Shown: piece by piece, positions 13,548 to 25,939 of the stretch | Numbering within the stretch: the stretch's first letter is position 1 | How the letters are laid out: every line of letters starts with the position of its first letter | Source: Rhizopus sp. PT2906 | Taxonomy: Eukaryota > Mucoromycota > Mucoromycetes > Mucorales > Rhizopodaceae | NCBI GenBank assembly: GCA_025529335.1 | Contig: JAMYHX010000004.1 | Span: 186,001 to 250,000, forward strand | Reading direction: 5' to 3' | Length of the DNA: 64,000 bases | The notes under the pieces: model-generated | What the model saw: only the letters and a program-made list of their open reading frames with translations | Databases searched by the model: none | Told to the model about the DNA's origin: nothing | Program-made: the position numbers and the translations under genes

Positions 13548-13949
13548 ATATTCTGTTAGTTTATGAGGCAAAAAAAAAAAGGAAAGAAAAGAAACAATGT
13601 CTATTTCTTTTAATTATATCCAATCAAGTGTCTCTTTATGTAAAACAGGATCAGTGTCATTGTCACGTAAAAGGAAAGTATCCAGGCAACCAAGACAATC
13701 AAGTATAGTACAAAAAGACAAGCCAATCCTATGAGGATCAATTAAAAAGGCATCGATGTTATCATGAAATCACCATTCTGGTTACTTCTACAGTGATTCC
13801 AGCAATCATTGTCGCAGCCAATCAAAATTGATGTCGCAGCCGAGTCAAAATTGACGTTGTTGGCCATGAAAACCAACTTCGTACTTTCAGAAATGGAAGT
13901 CGTATTTTTGGAAACAAAGTCGCTTGCGGTACAATTGGGCTTGCAAATG
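13548..13949. other. Intergenic DNA with a short 22-bp tandem duplication
   Basis: About 400 bp upstream of the creC-like gene and left of the inverted repeat. It holds a poly-A tract at 13570-13579 and two adjacent copies of a roughly 22-bp unit (13811-13832 and 13833-13855, GTCGCAGCC...TCAAAATTGA). No coding sequence could be supported. Confidence 0.5.
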
Positions 13950-14635
13950 GCAAAATACAGATATGAGATTTCTGACGAACTGTGTGTTCCTTGATGAGTC
14001 TGCTTTTGATATAAACATGAAACGGCCAAGAGCTTGGTCTACAAAAGGTACCCGTGCTATTGTTACCAGACCTACCATGAGAGCAAATACGACGTCTATA
14101 TATTGGCCGCTATTTCTGCCTCAGGTTTGATTGCAGTCGACGTAAAAAAAAAACCAAGACCTGCGAAAAAGAGAAAGGCTGAAGGATATGTAAGCTCTGG
14201 AACTGTAACAGGCCACTATGTTAGTTTCTTAAAAATGACTCTATACTCAATGTACTTCTTTATGTTTTCATGCGTGTGAATGGGTGCATTGTCCATAACT
14301 ATATAATGGCCTTTCATATGTGGATGTTTGTCCATTTCATCGAGAGTCATTTTTAAGAAACTAACATAGTGGCCTGTTACAGTTCCAGAGCTTACATATC
14401 CTTCAGCCTTTCTCTTTTTCGCAGGTCTTGGTTTTTTTTTTACGTCGACTGCAATCAAACCTGAGGCAGAAATAGCGGCCAATATATAGACGTCGTATTT
14501 GCTCTCATGGTAGGTCTGGTAACAATAGCACGGGTACCTTTTGTAGACCAAGCTCTTGGCCGTTTCATGTTTATATCAAAAGCAGACTCATCAAGGAACA
14601 CACAGTTCGTCAGAAATCTCATATCTGTATTTTGC
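13950..14635. repeat. Perfect 293-bp inverted repeat with 100-bp spacer, made from a transposase gene
   Basis: Arms 13950-14242 and 14343-14635 are reverse complements with no mismatch seen by eye, including a run of ten A/T. Both arms encode the same transposase segment (blocks such as AAISASGLIAVDVKKKPRP), one on each strand. The 100-bp spacer continues the minus-strand transposase past the arm. A transcript across it would fold into a long hairpin. It may be a fold-back rearrangement of a transposon, or an assembly artefact. Confidence 0.93.
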
Positions 14636-14920
14636 TGGGCTGTTTCTTTCGATGGAATGAAAATCAGCCTTTTTCAACGAAAGGTTGCATTCTCTTTTCA
14701 TAAAGTTATAAACAGTACTGCGTGAAACTTTAAGATCATTGAATCGGCTTAACAAGTGCTCAGTTACTTCAACCACAGCAGCAGATGGATTAGCATCAAT
14801 GAAATTGACGAGAGCCTTTTTATGCTCTTTGGTCATAATACATTTACGGTCTGCTCTGTTACAACTGTCAAAGATGTTGTCAGGACACATGCTATACTGC
14901 TTAACCCAGAAAATAGTCAT
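14243..14920 (-). pseudogene. Broken DDE (Tc1/mariner-IS630 superfamily) transposase
   Basis: Minus-strand relic of a DDE transposase. The 5' part (about 14920-14640) encodes a helix-turn-helix segment with KEHKKALVNFIDANPSAAV and SRSTVYNFMKREC. After a frame change come FLDESAFDINMKRPRAWS (first catalytic Asp), a second frame change, then AAISASGLIAVDV and IVMDNAPIHTHENIKKYIEY (second catalytic Asp). The coding sequence stops at 14243, where the inverted copy begins, so the third catalytic acid (in a PPYSPELNPIE-type block) is missing. At least two frameshifts and the truncation make it non-functional. The family is common in Mucorales genomes. Confidence 0.85.
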
Positions 14921-15148
14921 CAGACCTTATTATATCATTCCTCCCCCTTTTTCTCTCTCCTTAAGATATCCGATCGAAATGTCCATCGCAACTTGTCTCT
15001 CTTGACATATACGATCGATTGATCAAGTATAAAGTGAAGGAACTATAATTTGTGATTGGATAAAATTAAAGTGTAACACTTAAAATGGCTGTGTTTCTGT
15101 ATTTGGACGCCCTTTTTTTCTTTCTTTCTTTCTTTTATTTTATAGAAG

Positions 15149-16938
15149 ATGTCTAATGAACAGGTGGTGCAAGATCTTGCCCTGTTCATGAATTCGACCA
15201 TCAGTCATCTACTTGAACTTATAATATCTATTCCTGGCTCTAATTTAGCTATATCCTATTTAAAGAATGCTTACCAAAATGATCCATTTCGTGTGGCTCT
15301 TGAACTGTTCCTAGTCTTTTTTGCTATCAAATATATGCTTTCAAGAAAATATAAACCCAATGATAATAATGTCATTTTAACCGAAAAAGTAAAAAACACA
15401 TATATATTTGTCTATAAAAGCTTATTTAAAATTGTTAGGAAATTGACGACCTTGTTGAAGAGTGGCAGCCAGAGCCATTAGCACCTAAACTGTCTTCTTA
15501 TGATCGCTTCAATCTCGAAAAAATACCTGTTCTCACCGGACCTCAATCTGCTAAAGCTAAAGTCGTTGGACATGCCAAGTCCTTGATGAACTTGGCAACT
15601 TCAAACTTTTTAAATTTAACTGCTTCCGAACAAATTCGTACAAAGGCAGTAGACACTTTAAGAAACTATGGTGTTGGCTCTTGTGGTCCTCCAGGTTTCT
15701 ATGGTACAATTGACGTTCATATGGAGTTGGAACGTGATATCGCTCGCTTTATCGGTACTGATGATGCCATCATTTACGCTCAAGGTTTCTCTACCATCTC
15801 TTCTGTCATCCCAGCATTTGCTAAGCGCGGTGATTATCTTGTTGTGTAAGCTGACACATACTTTTTCATTTATAGAAATTAATCTTTTAATAGAGATGAT
15901 GGTGTATGCTTTGCCGTTCAAAAGGGTGTCCAAATCTCACGTTCCATCGTTCGTTTCTATAAACATAATGACATGGAAGATTTAGAAAGGGTATTGAATG
16001 AAATTCAAGCTGAACATATCAAGGTAAGAATATATATACCCTTAAAAAATCATGTATCTTATATCATATGTAGCATAAGAAACGCTTAACTCGTCGCTTC
16101 ATTGTCACAGAGGGTCTTTTCGCCAATTTTGGTGACATTGCTCCCTTGGATAAATTGGTAAGTTTGGATCATGGGTTTTCCTTCCTGTAAATAACCCCTC
16201 TTTAGGTTGAAATCAAAAAGAAATTCAAGTACAGATTGATATTGGATGAGTCCCAATCGATTGGTGTTCTAGGCAAGCGCGGGGCAGGTTTAACCGACTT
16301 GTACAACATTGATGTAAGTAACAAAAACAAGATGAAAACAAAGGGACTCATTGTTATCATAGGCTAAAGAGATTGACATGATCGTTGGTTCTTTAGCCAA
16401 CGCACTTTGTGGCTCAGGTGGTTTCTGTGCTGGCAGTGTTGAAGTGATTGATCATCAACGTCTGTCAGGCCTTGCTTATTGTTTCTCAGCTTCCATGCCT
16501 GCTATGCTTGCTGTGTCTGCATCCGAAGCGTTCCGTATAATCAGCCAACAGCCCACACTTCTTGACGAATTACAGGAAAGAGTCTCCTCTTTCCGTCAGA
16601 TACTCTTGCACAAATCACTAGAACCTTACATCTATTTGGAATCATCTGATACGCAATGCCCCTCACCTTTCTTTCATATCCGTATCAAGGACACTTTTCT
16701 TCCTCCTCAAACAAGCAGGGAAACAGAAGAAAGATTGTTACAGGATGTTGTTGATGAATGTGCCGCACAAGGCGTACTGGTGACAAGAGCCAAATATGTC
16801 TATGACCAAGAATTGAAGTGTCCCAAGCCAAGCATCAAGATTCACACGACAATAGGACTTAGTAAAAAGGAAAATGACAAGGCAGCCAATGTTGTAAAAG
16901 CAGCCATCATTAAAATCTTTAGCAAATGGAAGAAATAA
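15149..16938 (+). CDS. LCB1: Serine palmitoyltransferase subunit 1 (Lcb1)
   Basis: Non-catalytic partner of Lcb2 in the ER enzyme that condenses serine and palmitoyl-CoA, the first step of sphingolipid synthesis. Exons 15149-15388, 15439-15845, 15894-16023, 16074-16157, 16206-16313 and 16363-16938 total 1545 nt, giving 514 aa, close to the usual length. There is one N-terminal membrane segment (about residues 48-65). The aminotransferase-fold core carries NYGVGSCGPPGFYGTIDVH and LDESQSIGVLGKRG. Where Lcb2 has the PLP-binding Lys, this protein reads GSLANALCGSGGFCAG, so the Lys is absent, as expected for Lcb1. The start is preceded by a polypyrimidine tract and TTTTATAG, suggesting a 5'-UTR intron acceptor. 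It is convergent with SIN3, 50 bp apart. Confidence 0.95.
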
Positions 16939-16988
16939 TATTTACATATACACTAATACTAATCTCTTTTTTTTAATGATTTCTCACT

Positions 16989-19900
16989 TTATTGTTTAAA
17001 TAAAACTTTTGCTTCTCTTTCCATTAGAGTACGTGTTTCTTCATCTAAGCCTTTTGACCAACCTGTGGTAGGAGATGATAGCCATTTTTCCCAGTTGGAT
17101 GCCCGTTCTCTTTCTTTCTTTGGTTGAGGGCGAATAAAGACATCTTCTGAGCCAACGATATAATACATGTGGTAGCTACTTTGATCAATCTTGTATTGAA
17201 GTTTAGATCGCACGAAAATTCTATTCAAGTGTTCATCCTGTGGCCTCAAGTTACTTTTAAGGAGTTAGATGCAAAAAGCCAGATACAGTATTGCCCCACT
17301 TACCGGCGCAAAAACGATTTCTTTGTCTTGGAAAGGTCAATACCATCAGTTACATTAAGCCAGTCCATATAGCTTGCAACATAATCCTCATACTTGTCTT
17401 CTGCCGTTGGCTCCATCATATAGTCATCTTTACCAATTAATTGAATAGTCATGTATTGAGATTCATTATTCTATTGAGTTTAAGTATAACATTGTATTGC
17501 ATACACATATCTTTCTTACAAAATTAATTTTAAACAGATTATCTGATGAACCAGCAATATCTTCAGCCCTTAAACGATAAATAGCTAATGATCTAGGTGA
17601 CATAGATTCCAGTCCTTTGTCCCATTTGAATAATCGAATCAATTCAAGAGATTTTGAATCAGTAATAATAGTTTGTATCTATTGTCAATGGATTAGATTA
17701 CCATCAAAAGGTTCTTTTCTTTTTTTACCTGCTTAATCATTGTATGAACCAATTTGTCAATTGTAAACAAAAGATACGCGTCAGTCACAAAGACATAACG
17801 AGTATATTCTTCAAATAGTGTTTGATCAATGTCACCATCAAAGAACTTGTCAATCAATTCCAAGACAGCTTGATAATAACCTTTGGAAAGATCAATGTCT
17901 ACAAAAAAAAAGGTAAGAATACTGTCATAATACATAAACATTTTCTTACCATCGTAACGCGTACTATATAATCCAAGGTCAAGAGCTACTTTATTCACGC
18001 GTTTACCCATACTAGGATTCTTTCGCATCGTATCATCCATAGCTTTCAGTCTGTCTAATCTTTCATAAAGCATTTGATATAACCTAAAGAAGCAATAGAA
18101 GGCCGTGTTACAAAAGAACGTATAAAAGTTTCTCTTTGTCTGATCAGGAGCAATAGCTACAGCTGCAGCGTCTAATAGGTTTGTACTCCGGCTTGCTACA
18201 GCCTGTGTCAGTATTTCACGTAAGGATTCGATGGTATGGTCATCCTCTGCCTTTTTGGTAGGAGTGGACGACTTCCTTGATTTGTCAACAGAGTCAGTTG
18301 TGTTTACACTGGCTTGGTCATCGTCATTATCGCCGTCTTCATCTTCATCCTGGTTATCATCCACAGTGTGCTCATAAATAATGGAACTATCGACTTGAAA
18401 GCAAAGAGGGATAAATGATTCGATAAACAGTCGTATCTTTTCTCTGTCGCTGTTTGTATAACCAGACTGTCTGTCAATAAATGAATAAATGATTCTTGTA
18501 CAATCCTTGAACACGCCCTGATCCTTGAATTCAAACTTGAATTGACAGTTGCTATTGTTATTCTTTTTATTGCTGTTCTTTTGAAACAGGCTTTCGATTT
18601 CATTGACCAAGGATTTTGGCGCCATTGCTTTCCTATCGTTACTCTTAAACGTAATGCCTTGATAATCTAATGATCTATAAAAGTTCTTTGCATCCTGCTC
18701 TCTCCATATCTTATTCCATTCCCGTTGTGCTCGCTTCCATTCTTCGTCCTTTTGTTTCAACCTCTTTAGCAAGATAGGCACCACCTGCGCTGGATTAGAG
18801 TAGAGCAACTCGATGATCTCGCTTCCTCTTTCTTTATCGTATATCTTCTTGATGATTCTTTCATATATACTAACTGATTGACCTCCCAGTCCTGGCTTCA
18901 GCTTAAAGTTATTTTTTTCTTCTGGCGTCATCTGTTCAATCTTGTGAGCAATGGGCTCTAATAACGCAATCACATTCAAATTGGCATCAATGTTCATATT
19001 GTAGTCATATCGCTCTTCTTCACATCGATGCATTGCCTCTTCGTACTGGCTCTTCTTACTCGCCACAAATCCGTCCTCCTCACTTGCCCAGATAGGATGC
19101 GACACATATTCATCATTCAGCACCTCCCAACATAGCTGATCACGACCTGAACATGGTTGATTCTGCCATTCCTTGGGTACGATACGATAACTAGGACTCT
19201 CATGAGGATTTCCCGTCGTCTTGCAGAGATTCAGGTCTGGTTTGGGTATGATCGTCGTCGGCTTTTCAATAGGCTTCTCTCTTGGCTCGTATCCAATCAT
19301 ATTCTTGAACCATTCAAACAGTTCTTGATTGTTACCAATAAAGATAGACACCTGGTCGACCAGTGTATCCATATCCACAATTTGTTGTGTGTACAAGTTT
19401 AAGGTCTTGAGGAACTCTTCATAGGATGGTTTATTACCAATGTGTTTACGTATACGTTCGAATAACTCAATCTCTTCTGTTGACACGGATGGTCTTGCGG
19501 GATCAAAATTCGAAAAGCTAAATGGGTCTACATCTGACTTATATTTGGGTCTCTTGATCATCTATAAAAAAGGTTCAATATCTTGCTTTTTTCTTTTCTC
19601 TTTTGTCTTACATTATTCGTTCGCTTCTTTTTACCGGGTGGAAGCATACTTTGGGATACTGAACCACCTGTGCCAACACTTCGTTTAGACCCACTGTGTG
19701 ATATTGAGTCAAATAGACTGCCTGCTGATTGTCCTGTAAAATCAGGCAAAAACTGCTTAAACTCGTCTAATAGATCAGGTGCGCCATTGAACAGATATTG
19801 AACATGAGCATATACCTAGAAACATGAATACTTTTTCCTTTTTTTTTTAAAAAAAATATCTTACTTCTTGAATGGGTCGATTATCCTTTTGATATGTTTG

Positions 19901-21310
19901 AAGAATTTCCAAGAATTGTTTATAAGTATCTGGATCATGTGCAAATCGAGTCTACAAAGAAAGATAAGTAAACCATGATCCCCTTTAAAAGAGAGGGATA
20001 TACCTTGATTCTGTTGACATAGTTGATTGCATGATTGAATTCCAGAGGTGATTCGTCATCATCTACAACCGATTGGCGTGAAGGGCTCGCATGACGTGGA
20101 GGAACCATCATTGGTTGCGACGGCATAGTTTGTTGTTGTTGTTGTGGAGGTAGTGACTGCTGCTGTTGATGATGATGTGGAATGGGAGGCACTGTCGGTG
20201 GTGGTGGCATAACCGCTGAACGATAAGGAGGCATCATATTTTGTGGTGGAACGGCTGTATTGGGAGGAGGCACAGGTAATGGATGATGCATCTGACTATA
20301 AGGATAATAAGCCTGTGGTGGAGGAACGTGAGGATGATGTCCATGGGGGAAATGATGTTCTTGATCTGGTAATCGTCGTCCTGTTGTCGTTGTAACGCCG
20401 CTGGGTGTTGTGACTGTAATCAGATCAGGCTCACGAGGATCCGTAGAACACTCGATGCGATAACCTGGTGGTAAAAACGTATTGAAACCTGAAATGAGTG
20501 TTGGGTGGCCTTTGAATAGTGCAGAGACGCGTTCAATCACGCCTGGCGTATCAATGCTATAACAAGCTTTTTTTTAGTCGGTCTATTATGAAATCATTTC
20601 ATTATTAAAACATACGTTTGGCTCTTAAAATCTTTCATGATGTCCAAGAATCGGTTATAAACATCCGGCTGGTCAGAGAATCGTACCTTGACTTGATCAA
20701 GGTAGGTCAATGCGTCTCGTACGTTCAGTGGTCTATATCCTCCACTTTGAGGAGAGCTTGCTTGTTGCTGCTGTTGTTGTTGCTGTGTTGCTGGGGGTGC
20801 TGCTGGCTGAGAAGGTGGAGGGGGAGGCGGATTAGCTGGGGTACGAACAATGCTAGGTCTACGTTCTGTGAAAGGAGGGGTTGATGTACGCGATGGGATT
20901 AATGGTGGTGGTAAAGGTAAGACGGTAGATTCCGACGCAAGTGAACTAGGTGGTGGTAGAGTTGTGTGTGGTTGCTGTACTTGAGATTGCTGTGGTGCTG
21001 AATTACTAAATGCCGAAGGTGAAGTGCCGTGTGGAGGAGAGAGAATAGAAGGCAATTCTGTTACCCTGGGTGGTGGAGGTAAAGCTCCGTTTGTAGTTGC
21101 TGTATTAGCAGGTGGTAAATTGGGAGGTGGGAGATGATGAGCATATGGAGATACCACTGCTACTGTTGCTGTTGCTCCTACAGAGGTTGCTGCTGCCGTT
21201 GTCTGAGAAGTACCCGAAGGAGACCTAATAGACAAGTTTAGCTAGACTGTCTTTAGCTTATATACCATTATTTACCGTATATTTGGAGGAGGTTGAATAG
21301 GCGAAGACAT
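16989..21310 (-). CDS. SIN3: Sin3 transcriptional corepressor
   Basis: Scaffold of the Rpd3/HDAC histone deacetylase complex. Ten exons (21310-21276, 21224-20616, 20556-20004, 19951-19865, 19815-19612, 19561-17950, 17898-17729, 17678-17520, 17470-17304, 17244-16989) total 3852 nt, giving 1283 aa. Order: Pro/Gln-rich N terminus; PAH1 (about 180-250, DALTYLDQVKVRFSDQPDVY); PAH2 (about 386-455, HAINYVNRIK-TRFAHDPDTY); PAH3 (about 521-590); Sin3 HDAC-interacting domain with CSGRDQLCWEVLNDEYVSHP; acidic/Ser linker; C-terminal Sin3a domain. The exon 6/7 intron (17899-17949) is 51 nt with no in-frame stop, so it can be misread as coding. Homopolymer-rich codons (CAG, CCT) occur in the N-terminal third. 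Confidence 0.95.
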
Positions 21311-22073
21311 GATTAAGAAAAAAAAAAGTACAAAGGGTAGAAAATAGGACGATTTGTTTATGTAAATGGGTGTGTAAGTGTGCGTGAGCGGAGTAATGGC
21401 GTTACTTGTTTTTTTTTTTCCTTTCTTTTTTATATCACAGCACTATAGTGCAGTCCTTTAACCTAAATTGGACAGTTGCAAGAGCCTTTTTTGAATGTTT
21501 CTATTTCCTGAATAATAACCAGAGATTGAAACTAGACACTATATCATAGTAATGAGCTATGTTATGAGAAACCAAGGATATGGACAAGCCTTTCTAACCG
21601 CGCTTTATTCTCAGAAATACAGCAAATTAAAATTTTTTATGATCGCTCCTTTCTTGTATCTTTTCAAGCCGTGCGTGAAATGTGTTTGAAGGAATGATGA
21701 CAAATATAAATAATCTGTCAGGTATCATTGTTTGGTGTACCTGTGTTAGGTAACCATTCATCCTCAGTCTTTACTTCAGCCAACATTGGCCATTGCGGGT
21801 TGTACAATCGGCCTGTAGGTTTTGTCGGTTTATAAAAACAACTGTCGGTTGTCGAAAAGTATCTATCGGTTATTGAAAATCCAGTTGTCAACAATGATAG
21901 TAAGCCGCCTTTCTCTATTAACACTGCTTGTACACAATCAAATAATTGATAATAGAATTAATGTATGGAACTAGTGAAATTAAATTCATTGTTATAAATC
22001 TAATGTAGTTTTTTTTCTATATTGCTTTGTTGTTTTCTTAACCACTGCAACGAAACTACACACAAGATACGAA
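21311..22073. other. Intergenic DNA upstream of SIN3
   Basis: AT-rich region with the presumed SIN3 promoter close to 21310-21450 (poly-A/T tracts at 21320 and 21412). A minus-strand open stretch at 21718-21924 (68 codons) has no recognisable homology or clear gene structure, and I do not call it a gene. Confidence 0.45.
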
Positions 22074-22268
22074 TTAGCTTCTGTCAACAATAATCTTCAA
22101 AATTGTTGCTAGCAAGGCTCCAATTTGACGTGCAACTTTGATCTGATCGGTTGTAACACCATAGAAACACTGCCTCTGATCACAACGAGCACATTTTAAC
22201 TGATTGTGTTGATATTTACCTTGCTTCATTATCCTGTTGAATTGATCTTGCTGGTGCTTTTTTACTGT
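22074..22268 (-). pseudogene. Isolated exon-like fragment with a Cys motif, unrecognised family
   Basis: An open minus-strand stretch of about 64 codons begins after a plausible acceptor (ATTAG) and ends in TAA at 22074. It reads KHQQDQFNRIMKQGKYQHNQ, then QLKCARCDQRQCFYGVTTDQ, then a hydrophobic tail IGALLATILKIIVD. The CxxC...C arrangement and steady amino-acid composition look like a real last exon, but no upstream exon could be joined to it. I do not recognise the family. It may be a remnant of the same gene type as the relic at 25940-27110. Confidence 0.35.
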
Positions 22269-22633
22269 CTAATTCAGATTGAATAGCAGCTTATTCTTTT
22301 ATTTTAAAAAGTGCCCACTTTGAGATGTTGTAGACGAGGTTTTTAAAGTAAAACTGGGCATTTCTTGACACAAAAAGAATAAAGCATATAGTCAGTCCTT
22401 TGCTTTACTTTAATATTTCATGATATCATTATCTTTTTGCGTATTTGAAATGGTTGCTGATGTATCTACTTTTATCATAAAGAATTACTATTTACAGAGT
22501 TTAAGTTTCTACATAACCCTAATGCCATCGTACATTATGACGCGTCATTTAAATATGGATCTCAAGACTCTATCTGACAGAATCACCCAACAAACCATCT
22601 AAAGACAACAATACTTGAAAAGGTTCAGCCAAT

Positions 22634-22816
22634 ATGTTTGTTGTCAACAAAAATTCCTTAACAGATGGCATCATCGATCTAGACTGTCTAGAAAATGATT
22701 TCTACGTCACAAATAGGATAAAATGGGATGGAATATTCTTCTGTATCGGTATGGAAAACTCGGTAATAACACACCATTATAATAAAAAATGGAAGCTTGA
22801 TGAAGTTGCACAGTAA
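22634..22816 (+). pseudogene. Short coding remnant with IKWDG motif, unrecognised
   Basis: Sixty-codon open stretch ending in TAA. It contains RIKWDGIFFCIGMENSV, which resembles DIK-stop-DGVVFMVINSKVAP in the minus-strand relic at 25940-27110. The similarity suggests both are decayed copies of one gene family. Nothing upstream or downstream gives a full gene. AT-rich non-coding DNA surrounds it (22269-22633 and 22817-23386). Confidence 0.25.
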
Positions 22817-23386
22817 AATGATGATCATTTTAAATTGTTTTCTTGCCTCACCAAAGATATTCTTTGTATCAAGCTTTGTTACAAGTGTCTCACTCATTTC
22901 AAGCACCTTGACAGAATAAACAAAAGATTCATGCATTAATAACTGTACCAACTATTACAAGATTAACAAAAATACACTGCTGTCAGCTTCGATAAGGTAT
23001 TATTCCACATGCCATTTAGAACTGTTGAACCTTGGATTTTTTAATTTAGTATCAGTATTATAAAGTATTGCATCTAAATTAATGAATCTTGATTCATTAT
23101 GTGCACTATAAAAAAAGACAAGTTAGACAGAGAACAAGCACCAGATAGATGGGACACAAGTAATAGTCAAAACAGATGTTTTCTCGTGCCTGTGACCTTT
23201 GGTCGAATGGCGGGGTTCGACTTTGGGTGAATTTAATTTCTATGTATCTGATTGGTCGAATGATGAACACAGACAGTTTGTGCACTTCTTGTTACACATT
23301 AATTTTTTTTCGAGAAAAAAGGTTCTATAAGGATTTAAAAATGTGTCTCCTCTTTTTTCGTCTTTCTTCCTTTTCTTAATCACAAA

Positions 23387-24172
23387 ATGAAGTTCTCTAT
23401 TGCTGCTATCTTTGTCACTGCTATTTCTGCTGTTTGTGCTCAAACTTCCGCTCCTGCTGCTCCTGCTGCTCCTGCCAATGCTGGTATTGCCTCCACTCAT
23501 CCTAGCTTGGGTGTAAGTAGTAACATAGATCAACAAACAGGGTAAACTCAATGCCTCGTTTAATAGGAAGTTCTCCATGCTGGTCAACCCTACACCATTT
23601 CTTGGTACGAGCGAATTAAATTGAATGATGTAACTGATGGCTAATATGATTTTCGATAGGATTGTTAACGACAACAACGCAAAGAACATCAATTCCATTG
23701 CTTTGATGAAGGGTCAATCATCCAACTTAGAGATCTACACTGCCAATATCCTCTCTGCTCCTATTCCAGTCAACCCTCCTCAGTATACCTGGAACATCCC
23801 TGCTACCGTCGAGACCAATCCTTCCTGTAAGTTACATATGCCATGGTTACAAAAATTATATAAACTAATTGCCCATCACCAGATGTTCTCGTCTTCAAGG
23901 GTGATAACGGACAATCCACTTACTCTTCTTACTTTACCATTGTCGGTGCTGCTCCTGGTACAACCAACAACAATGTAACTTCCTCTGCTGCCACCTCTGC
24001 CCCTGCTGCCAATGCTTCCAATTCTGCTGCTGCCTCCAAGTCTGGTTCTCCTGCTGCTTCTTCTGCTGCCGGCAACTCCACTTCTTCTGACAAATCTTCC
24101 AGCGGTGCTTCATCTCTCAAGGCTGGTATCGTTGGTGCTGGTGTCGCTGGTGCCGTCGCCCTCCTCTTTTAA
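23387..24172 (+). CDS. Small secreted cell-wall protein: Kre9/Knh1-like N-terminal domain, Ser/Ala-rich stalk and GPI-type tail
   Basis: Likely cell-surface protein of the Ser/Thr-rich GPI-anchored fungal family. Exons 23387-23512, 23567-23604, 23660-23826 and 23883-24172 give 206 aa. A signal peptide (about 1-19, ending AVCAQ) is followed by an Ala/Pro linker. A beta-sandwich domain of about 80-90 residues follows, with EVLHAGQPYTISW-IVNDNNAKNIN, PVNPPQYTWNIP and YSSYFTIVG. Next is a Ser/Ala/Thr-rich stretch (about 130-185) and a hydrophobic end (GIVGAGVAGAVALLF) fitting a GPI signal. It is the closest relative in the window of the gene at 31096, which keeps the domain but lacks the stalk and tail. 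The molecular function is not known. Confidence 0.85.
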
Positions 24173-25939
24173 TTTTCTACATCTTTTTTTCTTCTTAATA
24201 GCAGCATAATTTAATTAAATTAATTTAATAGAGAAAAATTGCTTCCCTTTACAACTTTTTCTTTTGATTCCATAATAAAACTTTCTTTATTCTTTCACAA
24301 AGGAGTTGCCTTTCTCAGAAGCTGAGTTCTGGACATCGAGGTCCTATTTTTGATTTGTACGACATGAATGATATATTTTTAAACATAAACTTTTTCCCTT
24401 TTTGCAGCTGAAATGCGAAGGTACAAGAGCTCCGGGCACTCGTTTTGCGCCCTCGAATAAATTGTATATGCTTTATTAAATACAGTTGCCACTTAAGTAC
24501 TGTTTTTGTATAAATGTGTTTAGGAAAAGGAGAAAAAGGGGGAAGGAGAATCGAAATTACGAGCTTGCAGCTGTCTTGTGTGTGTGTAGTTTGTAAGGGA
24601 AAAACCATCTGCCTCCTCGTGCAGAGGAAAGGATGAATAACATGATAATATGTCTATGGTTAATAATGCAGCGTCCCTTTCATGATCGATCGAGAATGCT
24701 ATTGTCAGAAAGTGATGTTGAAAAATAAAATGACGCGACATTTGTAGAATATCATTGCTATGTCTCTTTTTCTCCTTAAAAACTGGATATTTATTTATAT
24801 AATTCAATATTGTCAGTATAAGAATAATTAGTTCAGAAGTCCTCGTGTAGTGCAAGCAGTAGATGTCTAAGAACGTCCAGTAGATCCAAGGCAGACAAAT
24901 GCAAGTGCATGTGACACTAAATTAGAAGCAGAAAAGAGGACTCTTTTTTTATATAAGCATACTTAATGAATGTTTATACTTGTTTATATCTTAAAATAGA
25001 AAACATTGAATAAACAATGACTTGTCGATTATAATTCATTTGAGTAAATCAGGGTAGCAATATACACTCTTGCTATACTTTTGTACAAGCTCTTTTAGAT
25101 GATCCATGCCTTTTAATGGTCACGCTTCGGCAGTTTAAACATAAATTTTTTTTTCTTGATGCTGAAGATACTAAATAGGTATCCTTTAACCTAAAGATCA
25201 CCAGCAGTCTTTTTCTCTACCTTTGTTCTCTTTTCCCTTTTCTTATGTCTTAATGATTTGAGCATTCAAGTTAATCGAGATGAAGACGATTAAAGAAGAG
25301 GCATCAACAATACAAATAAACTCAGCTTTGACATGACTGCTAAAACCTATTATCGAGTATTTAATCTCTCATCTCGTTTTTTGTTTTTTTTTTTTTTTCT
25401 TTTTTAATCCACACCTGCTACCGCCGACCTTTTAAGCTGTTTGATGGTTTAAAAGCGGTTTCTTTTTATTTAAAAAAGAACAGGTAAAATAGATGCAGCC
25501 AGATTAATCACCGACGGCAACTGTCAATTTGTCTTAGGCTTCATGCTCTGGCTAAATCTCTTTATGTATATAAAAAATCTAAACGAAAAAATAAAATAAA
25601 AAACATTGGAAATATTACAAGTGAGATAATAAGGCTCTATGTGCGTACATATCAGTATGCCCGAGTGTACAGCTTTCGTAGTTTAGCAGGGTAAATTCTC
25701 TTCATGACTGGTCTTCACAAATGTGTGGCTGCCATTTTTTTTTTAACCTTGTTGGGTTTTTGCTATTTGCACAGCACGTCTGCACCCTATGTGCAACACT
25801 AAAGTGTAAGAGAAGCATATATCGACGAGTCTGCAATAAACACTTTATTATGTTGAGACAAGGGGGGGTTCATTATTAGAAACAACATCATTTTATATGA
25901 AAAAGAATGGTTTATTAAGTATCGCCAAAGGGCGTATAC
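24173..25939. other. Gene-poor AT-rich intergenic DNA
   Basis: About 1.8 kb following the GPI-protein gene. It contains several poly-T/poly-A tracts (for example 25385-25400) and no open frame with coding character. No tRNA or clear repeat was recognised. Confidence 0.4.

Noticed and set aside
20618..20884. Leu-rich plus-strand open stretch
   Set aside because: Shadow of the Pro/Gln-rich SIN3 N terminus on the opposite strand.
21718..21924. 68-codon minus-strand open stretch upstream of SIN3
   Set aside because: No domain, no homologous blocks and AT-rich surroundings; within chance expectation.
23195..23230. GGGGTTCGACTTT resembling a tRNA B box
   Set aside because: No matching A box, no acceptor stem pairing and no cloverleaf could be drawn.
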